Source: Streptomyces sp. RKAG293 (GTDB lineage: Bacteria; Actinomycetota; Actinomycetes; Streptomycetales; Streptomycetaceae). Taken from it: a stretch of DNA of 64,000 bases. This document shows, in pieces, positions 7,792-17,335 of this stretch. The stretch lies in NCBI RefSeq assembly GCF_023701745.1, contig NZ_JAJOZB010000001.1, positions 806,001 through 870,000 on the forward strand, written 5' to 3'. Numbering within the stretch: position 1 is the first letter of the stretch; the number at the start of each line of letters is the position of its first letter. Under the pieces are notes generated by a model that saw nothing but the letters and a program-made list of their open reading frames with translations, was not told where the DNA came from and searched no databases. The position numbers and the translations under genes are program-made.

Positions 7792-8785
7792 CGTGGCCGA
7801 GCACAGCGAAGAATCGCCCGCGCCCGACGCGGCATCGACCGGCCCCGTACCGTCCGCCGCCACGCCGTCCGACTGGCGGGCGACCGGTGAGCGCATCGAC
7901 ACCCTGATCGCCGCCAGCGCGTCGGGGGGTGCCATCGCGCGTGAACGCAGCGAGGAACTGGTCCGGCTCGTCACCGATTTCTACGGTGCCGGGCTGGAAC
8001 AGCTGCTCGACCTCCTTCATGAGCAGGGCCATCTCACCGATGACGTCCTGGCCTCCTTCGCCGCGGACGAGCTGGTCGCGAGTCTGCTGCTCGTGCACGG
8101 CCTGCACCCGTACAGCGTGGAGACGCGCGTCGAGAAGGCGCTGGAGAGCGTACGGCCCTATCTGGGCTCGCACGGCGGCGACGTGGAGCTGCTCGGTGTG
8201 TCCGACGACGGTGTGGTCAGGCTGCGGCTGCTCGGCAGCTGCGACGGCTGCCCGTCCTCCTCGGCCACCCTCAAGCTCGCCGTGCAGGGGGCCGTCGAGG
8301 CGGCCGCTCCCGAGATCACCACGATCGAGGTCGAGACCACCGCCGACGAGGAGTCCGGAGCCGCCGGGCCGATGGTCCCGGTCGAGGCGCTGTTCTCCCG
8401 CCTCCACGAGACCGTTCCCGCTCCTGACGACTCCGGCGCGTCCTGGGAGCTCGTCCCGGAACTGGCCGGCCTCGAATCCGGTGCCGTCACACGGTTCACC
8501 GCCGGGCTCGTCCCGGTGCTGGCCTGCCGCATCGGCTCGGACCTGTTCGCCTTCCGGGACCGCTGTGCCCGGTGCGAGCGGCCGCTGGAGGGCGCCGTAC
8601 TGGCCCGGCGGCTGGGCGGCGCCTCGGGCGACGGGGTGCTGCGGTGCCCCGCCTGCCTCGCGCACTACGACGTGCGGCGGGCCGGTGCCTGTGTCGAGGC
8701 GGAGGATCTGCACCTGGACCCGCTGCCACTGCTCGCGGACGGTGCGACCGTCTCGCTCGCCGTACCCACCCCGGCGGCGACATGA
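7784..8785 (+). CDS. NifU-domain protein with C-terminal Cys4/Rieske-like domain
   Basis: A 333-aa protein starting at GTG 7784 (GTG 7793 is an alternative). The middle (about 110-185) is a NifU C-terminal domain with the Fe-S-binding pair Cys153 and Cys156 in GSCDGCPSS and the preceding RPYLGSHGGDVELL block. The C-terminal part resembles a small NirD/Rieske-like domain, but the metal pairs are Cys261-x2-Cys264 and Cys288-x2-Cys291 instead of Cys-x-His pairs. It may load iron-sulfur clusters into HhyS or relay electrons to the respiratory chain; both are inference. Genes of this type sit directly after hhyL in actinobacterial group 1h loci. It overlaps both neighbours (8 and 4 nt). Confidence 0.85.
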   Translation: MNDVAEHSEESPAPDAASTGPVPSAATPSDWRATGERIDTLIAASASGGAIARERSEELVRLVTDFYGAGLEQLLDLLHEQGHLTDDVLASFAADELVASLLLVHGLHPYSVETRVEKALESVRPYLGSHGGDVELLGVSDDGVVRLRLLGSCDGCPSSSATLKLAVQGAVEAAAPEITTIEVETTADEESGAAGPMVPVEALFSRLHETVPAPDDSGASWELVPELAGLESGAVTRFTAGLVPVLACRIGSDLFAFRDRCARCERPLEGAVLARRLGGASGDGVLRCPACLAHYDVRRAGACVEAEDLHLDPLPLLADGATVSLAVPTPAAT

Positions 8786-9435
8786 TCAGCGGAAGCCGCT
8801 CGGCGTCACCTGTGGCCTCGCTGCTCCGGGTGACGCGCAACCGTCCGCAGCCGGCCGCCGGAGAACGCTGCGAGATGTGCGCGGAGTCGATCGACCCGGG
8901 TCACTCGCATGTGGTGAACCTGGAGAGCCGGGCCCTGATGTGCAGTTGCCGGGCCTGCTACCTGCTGTTCAGCGATCAGGACGCGCACTTGCGCTATCGC
9001 GCGGTCCCCGAGCGGTTTCTGTCCTTCGACGGTCCGACCGTCGACGAACGGACCTGGGACACCCTGCAGATCCCGGTCGGGCTGGCCTTCCTGTTCCGCA
9101 ACTCCGTCCAGGACCGCACCATCGCGTTCTATCCGGGTCCTGCGGGCGCCACCGAGTCCGAACTGCCGCTGGATGCCTGGGACACCATCGTGGAGGCCAA
9201 CCCCCAGCTGGCCGTCCTGCGCCCCGATGTGGAGGCGCTGCTGGTGCGCCGCGCAGACGGCGTCGGCGGGTCCTGCCACCTGGTGCCCATCGACGCCTGC
9301 TACGAACTGGTCGGCAGGCTCCGGTCCCTGTGGCGCGGCTTCGACGGCGGCCGCGAGGCGCACGACGCGATGGACGTGTTCTTCGCCTACGTGGCGGAGC
9401 GCAGCCGGCCCGCGACCCTGGACGACCGGTCGTGA
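8782..9435 (+). CDS. Conserved hydrogenase-cluster protein, DUF5947 type
   Basis: A 217-aa protein that starts at ATG 8782, overlapping the previous stop by 4 nt. Near the N-terminus is a Cys cluster, Cys30-x2-Cys33 (ERCEMCAE) and Cys54-x-Cys56-x2-Cys59 (MCSCRACYLLF), with an intervening GHSH, suggesting a zinc or iron-sulfur site. The rest is mixed alpha/beta with no recognised catalytic motif. From memory it matches the DUF5947 family found in actinobacterial hydrogenase loci. Its function is unknown; strict coupling to hhyL and the NifU gene suggests assembly or electron transfer. The name rests on recall, the gene call itself is strong. Confidence 0.85.
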   Translation: MISGSRSASPVASLLRVTRNRPQPAAGERCEMCAESIDPGHSHVVNLESRALMCSCRACYLLFSDQDAHLRYRAVPERFLSFDGPTVDERTWDTLQIPVGLAFLFRNSVQDRTIAFYPGPAGATESELPLDAWDTIVEANPQLAVLRPDVEALLVRRADGVGGSCHLVPIDACYELVGRLRSLWRGFDGGREAHDAMDVFFAYVAERSRPATLDDRS

Positions 9436-10073
9436 GCGGCCTCGGCTTCTCCGTACTCGACGTCGTCGCCGAGCCGTACGCCGTCGCGCCGCAACTCACC
9501 GCGCGGCTGCGGATCGAGGAGGACAGCGGCGAGCGGATCCACGCGATCGTGCTGCGCTGCCAGGTCCGCATCGAGCCGCAGCGACGGCACTACGACGCCG
9601 CAGAACAGGACGGGCTGCGCGGGCTGTTCGGGGATCGGGAGCGCTGGTCCGACACCCTCAAGCCCTTCCTCTGGATGCAGTGCAACACAACGGTGCAGGG
9701 GTTCACCGGCACCACCGAAGTGGACCTCGCCCTGCCCTGCACGTACGACTTCGACGTGATCGGCTCCCGTTATCTGCATGCTCTCGGCGAGGGCTCGGTG
9801 CCGCTGACCCTGCTCTTCTCGGGCACGGTGTTCACCAAGGGGACCGCCGGCTTCGGGGTACGGCAGGTGCCCTGGGACTGCGAGGCCCGCCATCAGATGC
9901 CGGTCACGGTGTGGCGGCGGATGATCGCGTCCTACTTCCCCAACTCCGGCTGGATCAGATTGGACCAGGACGTGCTCGACCGCATCGCCGACTTCCGCGC
10001 CAGGCGCGGGCTGATCAGTTGGGACGAGACCGTGCGCACCCTGCTGGCCGACATCGGCGAGGTGGTCCCGTGA
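9432..10073 (+). CDS. Conserved hydrogenase-cluster protein, DUF6084 type
   Basis: A 213-aa protein starting at GTG 9432, overlapping the previous stop by 4 nt (GTGA). It contains QVRIEPQRRHYD, a central TTVQGFTGTTEVDLALPCTYDFDV strand-rich block and YFPNSGWIRLDQ near the C-terminus. There are only two Cys in the conserved core, no signal peptide and no membrane helix. It resembles the DUF6084 family, seen from memory only next to such hydrogenases. Function unknown; probably a cytoplasmic assembly or scaffold partner, because it is embedded in the coupled run. Confidence 0.83.
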   Translation: MSGLGFSVLDVVAEPYAVAPQLTARLRIEEDSGERIHAIVLRCQVRIEPQRRHYDAAEQDGLRGLFGDRERWSDTLKPFLWMQCNTTVQGFTGTTEVDLALPCTYDFDVIGSRYLHALGEGSVPLTLLFSGTVFTKGTAGFGVRQVPWDCEARHQMPVTVWRRMIASYFPNSGWIRLDQDVLDRIADFRARRGLISWDETVRTLLADIGEVVP

Positions 10074-11518
10074 ACGCGCTGAGCCCCGCCGGACCGGTGA
10101 GCCTCGATCACGTCCGCACGATCGCCGACGCGGTGCTCTACGAGGGCTATCTGCTCTACCCGTACCGGGCGAGTTCGCACAAGAACCAGTCACGCTGGCA
10201 GTTCGGAGTCCTCGGGCCGCCGTCCGCGTCCGCCGCGAGCTTCAGCGAGGATCCGGGCCTGGAGATGCAGTGCCTGCTCACGGCTCCGCACGAGCCGCCC
10301 GGTGGCGTCACGATCCATCTGCGCTTCCTCCAGCTGCAGGTCCGCGAAGTGCAACGGCGCGACGAGGACGGCGGCTACACCCCGGTCGAGCAGCTCGTCG
10401 TGGACGGTGTGTCGGTGCTGAGCTGGGACGAGGCGGTGGAGCGGGAAGTCACGCTGCCCGCACTCGCCTGGAACCAGGAGCTCGATCAGCTGCACCGCGT
10501 CACCGGCGGATCGGAGACCGAACCCCTGACGGACCTGAGCGGCGCCGAGGTGGGCCGCATCGTGCGCCGCCGGCAGCCACTGGCGGCCCGGATCCGTACC
10601 CGCTGGACGGCCGACGACGGATTCGTCCGGCTGTCGGTGTCGGTGGACAACGAGCACCCGGACACCGCCTCCGACAAGGACTCCGCGATCCGCGCCTCGC
10701 TGATCGGCTCGCACCTGCTCCTGCAGGCACACGGGGCCGGGTTCGTCTCCCTGCTCGAGCCCGCCGCCGAGGCGGCCGGTGCGGCCGGCCGCTGCCGGCA
10801 GCGGCGGTGCTGGCCGGTGCTGGCCGGCCCGAGCGGGTCCACCGACACCGTGCTGGGTGCGCCCATCATCCTGTACGACTACCCGGAGGTGGCGGAACAG
10901 AGCGCCGGCGCCCTGTTCGACTCCACCGAGATCGACGAGATCCTGACGCTTCGTGTGATGACCATGACGGACGCGGAGAAGGCGGAGGCCCGGGCCACCG
11001 ACCCCAGGGCGCGGGAGATCATCGATCGCTGCGACGGCATGTCGCCCGCGGACCTGCAACAGCTCCACGGTCTGCTGCGCGATCCGCACGCCCCGCGGTC
11101 GGCTCCCGCGGGTCCGTCTCCTGCCGGTCCGTCTCCTGCCGACACGTCGGCCCCCTTCGACTCCGACCCCTTCGACACCGGTGGCGTGCCCTGGTGGGAC
11201 CCCGCGACCGACGCCGCGGTGCGGCCGGAGTCCGACGCGGTCGTCATCGACGGCGTCCGGGTGGCGAAGGGCAGCCTCGTCCGGGTGCACCCGTCCCGCC
11301 GCGCCGACGCGCAGGACCTGTTCTTCGCCGACCAGGTGGCTCGGGTGACCGCGGTGCTCTCGGATGTCGACGGAGCGGTGCACGTCGCCCTGGTCCTCGT
11401 CGACGATCCGGCCTCGGACCTGCACGACTGGTACGGCCGTTACTTCTACTTCGCCCCCGACGAGCTGGAACCCCTGCCCGTCGGGAGCCCCATGGAACAC
11501 CGAGAGGAGACCCCATGA
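10070..11518 (+). CDS. Conserved hydrogenase-cluster protein of unknown function (482 aa)
   Basis: Starts at GTG 10070, overlapping the previous stop by 4 nt. The N-terminal two thirds have repeated beta-rich blocks (LLYPYRASSHKNQSRWQFGVLGP, SHLLLQAHGAGFVSLLEP is divided among strands), followed by an acidic helix near TMTDAEKAEARATDPRAR. Then comes a low-complexity Pro/Ser/Ala linker with a tandem PAGPS repeat (about residues 345-360) and a C-terminal domain of about 100 residues containing KGSLVRVHPSRRADAQD and WYGRYFYFAPDELEPLP. No catalytic motif is recognised. It is the largest uncharacterised gene of the cluster, coupled both to the DUF6084-type gene and to the 39-aa membrane peptide. 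Confidence 0.83.
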   Translation: MNALSPAGPVSLDHVRTIADAVLYEGYLLYPYRASSHKNQSRWQFGVLGPPSASAASFSEDPGLEMQCLLTAPHEPPGGVTIHLRFLQLQVREVQRRDEDGGYTPVEQLVVDGVSVLSWDEAVEREVTLPALAWNQELDQLHRVTGGSETEPLTDLSGAEVGRIVRRRQPLAARIRTRWTADDGFVRLSVSVDNEHPDTASDKDSAIRASLIGSHLLLQAHGAGFVSLLEPAAEAAGAAGRCRQRRCWPVLAGPSGSTDTVLGAPIILYDYPEVAEQSAGALFDSTEIDEILTLRVMTMTDAEKAEARATDPRAREIIDRCDGMSPADLQQLHGLLRDPHAPRSAPAGPSPAGPSPADTSAPFDSDPFDTGGVPWWDPATDAAVRPESDAVVIDGVRVAKGSLVRVHPSRRADAQDLFFADQVARVTAVLSDVDGAVHVALVLVDDPASDLHDWYGRYFYFAPDELEPLPVGSPMEHREETP

Positions 11519-11634
11519 GAACCCTGGGCATGATCACCACAGGCGTGGCCGCGGCCGTGGCGCTGGTCGCCGTGGCTGTGGGCGTGAAATCGATCCCCGA
11601 CATCCGCAGGTATCTGAGAATGCGTTCGATGTGA
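11515..11634 (+). CDS. 39-aa single-span membrane peptide, DUF6893 type
   Basis: A short gene from ATG 11515 (preceded by GAGAGGAG), overlapping the previous stop by 4 nt. It encodes one hydrophobic helix (MITTGVAAAVALVAVAVGV) followed by a basic tail (KSIPDIRRYLRMRSM), so a single-pass membrane peptide with the basic end probably inside. Similar small proteins (DUF6893 from memory) accompany actinobacterial hydrogenases. It could tether the soluble hydrogenase complex to the membrane, since HhyS lacks any anchor; that role is inference. Confidence 0.75.
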   Translation: MRTLGMITTGVAAAVALVAVAVGVKSIPDIRRYLRMRSM

Positions 11635-11720
11635 GCGAGGGAGCGGGCCCGGTCGCGGGCGTGCCCCGCGCACAGCAGGCGCCCGTGTCCACCGCCCCGG
11701 CCACCGAAGGTCAGTCCTGA
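11631..11720 (+). CDS. Possible 29-codon ORF bridging to the protease gene
   Basis: GTG 11631 overlaps the 39-aa gene's stop as GTGA and reads 29 codons (VSEGAGPVAGVPRAQQ..) to TGA 11718-11720, one base before the protease GTG. The product is Pro/Ala-rich without a recognisable domain. It may be a real micro-protein, a coupling leader that brings ribosomes to the protease start, or only an open gap. Confidence 0.3.
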   Translation: MSEGAGPVAGVPRAQQAPVSTAPATEGQS

Positions 11721-11721
11721 C

Positions 11722-12234
11722 GTGGCCGGCGGCGTGCTGGTAGCGGGCATCGGCAATCTCTTTCTCGGCGATGACGGCTTCGGACCGGAGGTGGTGCGCC
11801 GGCTGGCCGGACCCGACGGCCTCCCGCCACGGGTCCAGGTGGTCGACTACGGGATCCGCGGTATGCATCTCGCCTATGACCTGCTCAACGGGTACGACGC
11901 CCTGGTGCTGGTCGACACCTACCCCGGGGGCGGGCCTGCCGGGGAGGTGACGGTGCTGGAGATCACCGCTGAGCACCTCGGTACGGGTGAATTCGACGCG
12001 CATGGCATGAATCCGGTGTCAGTTCTGGCAAATCTGGATCAATTGGGCGGTACTCTTCCCGTCACCTACCTCGTGGGCTGTACTCCCGCCGGAATCGAAG
12101 AGGGCATCGGGCTCAGTGAGGCCGTCTGCGCCGCGGTACCCGACGCGATCGAGGCGGTGCACCGGCTGATCCGTCGTCTGCTGCCGCCCGAGCCCACCGA
12201 GACCGTTCCGTCCGCCGTTCCCCGGAGGTCCTGA
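11722..12234 (+). CDS. [NiFe]-hydrogenase maturation endopeptidase
   Basis: A 170-aa protease of the HyaD/HybD/HoxM family that clips the C-terminal extension of HhyL after nickel insertion. The N-terminus has the family start VLVAGIGNLFLGDDGFG, with the first nickel-sensing acidic residue in GDDGFG, then the Asp in VLVDTYPGG and the conserved HGMNP His. The GTG start at 11722 leaves the first strand (GGVLVAGIGN) at its normal place. The 22-residue tail of HhyL after DPCLPCGVH is its expected substrate. The stop lies 2 nt before the next start. Confidence 0.93.
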   Translation: MAGGVLVAGIGNLFLGDDGFGPEVVRRLAGPDGLPPRVQVVDYGIRGMHLAYDLLNGYDALVLVDTYPGGGPAGEVTVLEITAEHLGTGEFDAHGMNPVSVLANLDQLGGTLPVTYLVGCTPAGIEEGIGLSEAVCAAVPDAIEAVHRLIRRLLPPEPTETVPSAVPRRS

Positions 12235-12236
12235 TC

Positions 12237-14789
12237 ATGTGCCTTGGCATTCCCGGTCAAGTGGTGGAGATCGTGGACGGGTTCGCCGGGCAGCTCGCAC
12301 TGGTCGACGTGGAGGGCGCGCAGCGGCGGATCAACATCGGCATGCTCGACGAGGCACCCGGCCCCGGCGACTGGGTCCTGCTGCACATGGGCTTCGCGAT
12401 GGAGATCATCGACCAGGAGAAGGCCCGCGAGGCCCTCTCGGGTCTGGAGATGATGGGTCAGGCCCGCACCCGCCGGGCCCGGCGCCGGTTCGAGGTGCAC
12501 GGTGTCGTCCAGGGGGTGGGGTTCAGGCCCTTCGTCTACGTCACCGCCTCGGAACTGGCCCTCGCAGGCTCGGTGGCGAACACCAGCGCGGGTGTGGTCG
12601 TCGAGGTCGAGGGTGACGCGGAGGCGGTGGCGGAATTCGGGCGGCGGCTGCGCACCGACGCCCCTCCGCTCGCCATCGTGGAGAGCGTGCGGGATTCCGA
12701 GCAGCCGACGCGTGGCGGTACGGAGTTCACCATCGAGGACTCCAGCGACGGCGGCCGCGCCCGCACGCTCGTCTCCCCCGATGTCGCCACCTGCGAGGAC
12801 TGCCTCACCGAGATGGGTGACCCGGAGAACCGCCGGTACCGTCATCCGTTCATCACGTGCACCCACTGCGGCCCCCGTTTCACGATCGTCACCGGTACCC
12901 CGTACGACCGGGCCGCCACGACCATGGCGGCGTTCGACATGTGCGACGACTGCCGGGCGGAGTACGACGATCCGGCGGACCGCCGGTTCCACGCCCAGCC
13001 GATCGCCTGTCATGCCTGCGGACCCCGGCTGGAACTGATCCGCAAGGACGGCGGGCACCCGGAGCACGGTGCGGACGCCCTGCGAGCCGCACGGGAACTG
13101 CTCTCCGACGGCAGGATCCTCGCGATCAAGGGACTCGGCGGGTACCACCTCGCGTGCGACGCCCGCAACGACGCGGCCGTGGCCGAGCTGCGACGCCGTA
13201 AGCAACGCGGCGGCAAGCCGTTCGCGGTCATGGTCTCCGGCCCCGAGGTCGCCGAACAGCTGGTGACCATGACCGGGGAGGAGTGGGAGCTGCTCTCCGG
13301 CATCCGTAAGCCGATCGTGCTCCTGCCCCGGCTCCGGGCGGAGCCGGCGGCCGGGGTCTCCGACGCCGTGGCGCCGGGCAACCCCGACCTCGGACTGCTG
13401 CTCCCCTACACCCCGTTGCACGTTCTGCTCTTCGGGATCGGGGACGATCGGCCGGGCCCGGACGCGCTGGTGATGACCTCCGCGAATCTGTCCGGCGAGC
13501 CCATCGTCACCGACGACGCCGAATCCCTCACCACCCTGGCTCCGCTGGTCGACGGCTGGCTGCGGCACGACCGGCCCATCCATGTCCCGTGCGACGACTC
13601 GGTCAGCCGGTTCGTCGCGGGTGCGGAGCTCCCGATCCGCAGATCCCGCGGTTACGCGCCGCTCCCCCTCGCCCTGCCGTTCGACGTACCGCCGACACTC
13701 GCGGTCGGCGCGGACCTGAAGAACACCTGCGCGCTCGGGGAAGGCCGCTACGCCTGGGTCAGTCAGCACATCGGCGACATGGACGACCTGTCCACCGTCG
13801 AAGCACTGACCAGGACCGAGAGCCACCTCGAACGCCTCACCGGCGTCGACCCCCGTCAGCTGGTGGCCGACCGGCATCCCGACTACCGGTCCGGCGACTG
13901 GGCCCGTACCCACGCGCACGACAGGCCGGTGCGAACGGTGCAGCACCACCACGCGCACATCGCGTCCGTGATGGGCGAGCACGGGCTCGGCGCCGGCGAG
14001 AGCGTGATCGGCGTCGCCTTCGACGGCACCGGCTACGGAACCGACGGCGCGGTCTGGGGCGGCGAGGTACTGATCGCCGACTACAAGTCGTTCCGCAGGG
14101 CGGCACACCTCGGCTACGTTCCGCTGGCGGGCGGCGACGCCAGTGTGCTGCGCCCCTACCGGATGGCGCTCGCCCACCTGCGCGCCGCCGGGGTCGCCTG
14201 GGAGGACGACCTGCCGGCCGTCGCCGCCTGCCCATCCAGAGAACGCGACGTCCTGGCACACCAGTTGGAGAGCGGCTTCGGCTGTGTGCCCACCTCGAGC
14301 ATGGGCCGGCTCTTCGACGCCCTCGCCTCGCTGACCGGGGTCCGGCAGCAGGTGGAGTACGAGGCCGAAGCGGCCATCGCGCTGGAAGGCCTGGCCCGCG
14401 CCGCATCGGCGGATTGCGACGGGACGGAGAGCCGCTACGCCTTCGCCGTCCGCTCCGCGAACGGCGCACATCCCGCCGTCGCCGACCCGGGGCCGGTGAT
14501 CCGCGCGGTGGTGCACGACGTACGCGCCGGGACTTCCGCGGAACGTATCGCCGCCCGCTTCCACACGTCCGTCGCCGTACTCATCGTCGACCTCGCGGAG
14601 ATCTGCCGTGCGCAGAGCGGCCTGGAGGTGGTGGCCCTCGGTGGCGGCGTCTTCCAGAACGCCGTGCTGCTGGAGGAGACGCAGCGCATGCTGACCGGCC
14701 GGGGGTTCACCGTCCTGCGGCCCCGGCTGCTCCCACCGAACGACGGTGGCATCGCCCTCGGCCAGCTGCTGATCGCCGCTTCGGGCTGA
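12237..14789 (+). CDS. hypF: HypC-HypF fusion: hydrogenase maturation chaperone plus carbamoyltransferase
   Basis: One uninterrupted 850-aa frame from ATG 12237 (GGAGG upstream). Residues 1-75 are a complete HypC (MCLGIPGQ with the Fe-binding Cys2, then GDWVLLHMGFAMEIID). From about residue 83 a full HypF follows: acylphosphatase (VQGVGFRPFVY), two zinc fingers (Cys186-x2-Cys189 with CTHC, then CDDC with CHAC), a YrdC-like domain (IKGLGGYHLACDA) and a Kae1-like carbamoyltransferase domain (VQHHHAHIASVMGEH near 568, AFDGTGYGTDG, LGGGVFQN). HypF makes the thiocarbamate on HypE that becomes the cyanide ligands. HypF alone is usually about 750-780 aa, so this is an added domain, not an extension error. 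An internal start at the MMG around residue 72 has only a poorly spaced GGAG. Confidence 0.93.
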   Translation: MCLGIPGQVVEIVDGFAGQLALVDVEGAQRRINIGMLDEAPGPGDWVLLHMGFAMEIIDQEKAREALSGLEMMGQARTRRARRRFEVHGVVQGVGFRPFVYVTASELALAGSVANTSAGVVVEVEGDAEAVAEFGRRLRTDAPPLAIVESVRDSEQPTRGGTEFTIEDSSDGGRARTLVSPDVATCEDCLTEMGDPENRRYRHPFITCTHCGPRFTIVTGTPYDRAATTMAAFDMCDDCRAEYDDPADRRFHAQPIACHACGPRLELIRKDGGHPEHGADALRAARELLSDGRILAIKGLGGYHLACDARNDAAVAELRRRKQRGGKPFAVMVSGPEVAEQLVTMTGEEWELLSGIRKPIVLLPRLRAEPAAGVSDAVAPGNPDLGLLLPYTPLHVLLFGIGDDRPGPDALVMTSANLSGEPIVTDDAESLTTLAPLVDGWLRHDRPIHVPCDDSVSRFVAGAELPIRRSRGYAPLPLALPFDVPPTLAVGADLKNTCALGEGRYAWVSQHIGDMDDLSTVEALTRTESHLERLTGVDPRQLVADRHPDYRSGDWARTHAHDRPVRTVQHHHAHIASVMGEHGLGAGESVIGVAFDGTGYGTDGAVWGGEVLIADYKSFRRAAHLGYVPLAGGDASVLRPYRMALAHLRAAGVAWEDDLPAVAACPSRERDVLAHQLESGFGCVPTSSMGRLFDALASLTGVRQQVEYEAEAAIALEGLARAASADCDGTESRYAFAVRSANGAHPAVADPGPVIRAVVHDVRAGTSAERIAARFHTSVAVLIVDLAEICRAQSGLEVVALGGGVFQNAVLLEETQRMLTGRGFTVLRPRLLPPNDGGIALGQLLIAASG

Positions 14790-14865
14790 CCCCCGGGGCT
14801 CGGACGGATCCACCGGGCTCCACCCGGATACCCAGGGATTTCGGGATTCACAGAGAAGAGGGACC

Positions 14866-15158
14866 ATGTGTCTGGCAGTTCCGGGGCGTGTCCTCAGTAC
14901 CGCCGAAGTCGACGGCACCTTGATGGCCCAGGTCGATTTCGGCGGGGTGCAGAAAGAGGTGTGCCTGCAGTACATCCCCGACGTGACGATCGGTGAGTAC
15001 GTCGTCGTGCATGTCGGGTTCGCCATCCAGCGCCTCGACGAGCGGTCGGCCCAGAACACCCTGGCCGACTTCGAGCGGCTCGGAATCCTGGCGGAGGAGT
15101 TCGGCGACGGCTTCGAACTCGCGGCCAAGCACAAGGAAGCCCCGGAAGGAGCCGGCAG

Positions 15159-15162
<4 letters not shown>
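14866..15162 (+). CDS. hypC: Hydrogenase maturation chaperone HypC (second copy)
   Basis: A stand-alone 98-aa HypC beginning MCLAVPGRV, with Cys2 the ligand for the Fe(CN)2CO unit and the His near [23 protein letters not shown] lies just before ATG 14866. It shuttles the Fe unit between HypD and HhyL. It is the second HypC-type domain of the locus, since the preceding gene has one fused to HypF. Its stop overlaps hypD by 4 nt, so HypC and HypD are probably made in matching amounts. Confidence 0.95.
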
Positions 15163-16258
<1,096 letters not shown>

Positions 16259-16262
<4 letters not shown>

Positions 16263-17335
16263 CTGATGCGATGCACCGTGTGGGCGACCTCGATTTCGAG
16301 AGCTGGGTCTGCCCCGTCCCGCTGCGGGACACTCCGACCATCGTGATGGGGCACGGAGGCGGCGGGGTGATGTCCGGGGAACTGATCGAGCATCTGTTCC
16401 TGCCCGCGTACGGCGCGGCCGCGGCGGCGGAACTGGGCGACTCGGCCGTCCTGTCCATCGGCGGCACCCGGCTCGCCTTCTCCACCGACTCGTTCGTGGT
16501 GAAGCCGATGTTCTTCCCCGGCGGGTCGATCGGCGACCTGGCCGTGAACGGAACCGTCAACGACCTGGCGATGTCGGGCGCGACGCCGCTGTTCCTCTCC
16601 ACCGCCTTCATCCTCCAGGAGGGCACCGAACTGAGCGAACTCGGCCGGATCGCCGAGGCGATGGGCACGGCCGCGCAGGCCGCGGGCGTCCGTCTGGTCA
16701 CCGGGGACACCAAGGTCGTCGACAGCGCCAGCGGTGACGGCGTCTACATCAACACCGCGGGCATCGGGGTGATCGCCGACGGGGTCGACATCGACCCGCG
16801 TCGCGCGCGGCCCGGCGACGCCGTGCTCATCAGCGGCGACATCGGGGTGCACGGCGTGGCGGTGATGAGCTGCCGCGAGGGTCTGGAGTTCGGCACCACC
16901 GTGGAGAGCGACACCGCCGCCCTGCACGGCCTGGTCGCCGCCATGATCGCCACGCGTGCGGATCTGCATGTCCTGCGCGACCCGACCCGCGGCGGGGTCG
17001 CGGCCTCGCTGAACGAGATCGCCCGTGCGTCGGCGGTCGGCATCGACCTCGTGGAACGGGATCTGCCCGTTCCGCAGACGGTGCGGGACGCCTGCAGTCT
17101 CCTCGGGCTCGATCCGCTCCAGGTGGCGAACGAGGGCAAGCTGCTCGCCATCGTGCCCGCCGAGTCGGCGGATCAGGTGCTGGAGGCGCTGCGGGCGCAC
17201 CCGCTGGGCCGGTCGGCGCGCCGGATCGGCACCTGCGGAGCGGATCACCCCGGGATGGTGGTCGCCAGGACCGGGCTGGGCGGTACCCGGGTGATCGGCC
17301 TTCCCATCGGCGAACAGCTCCCGAGGATCTGCTGA
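16259..17335 (+). CDS. hypE: Carbamoyl dehydratase HypE
   Basis: 358 aa from GTG 16259, which overlaps the hypD stop as GTGA. The start fits family members that begin shortly before VMGHGGGG. HypE is a PurM-like ATPase that dehydrates the carbamoyl group given by HypF on its C-terminal Cys to thiocyanate. It ends exactly in PRIC, the conserved acceptor tail. The ATP-binding [13 protein letters not shown] block and the [17 protein letters not shown] segment are intact. Confidence 0.97.
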
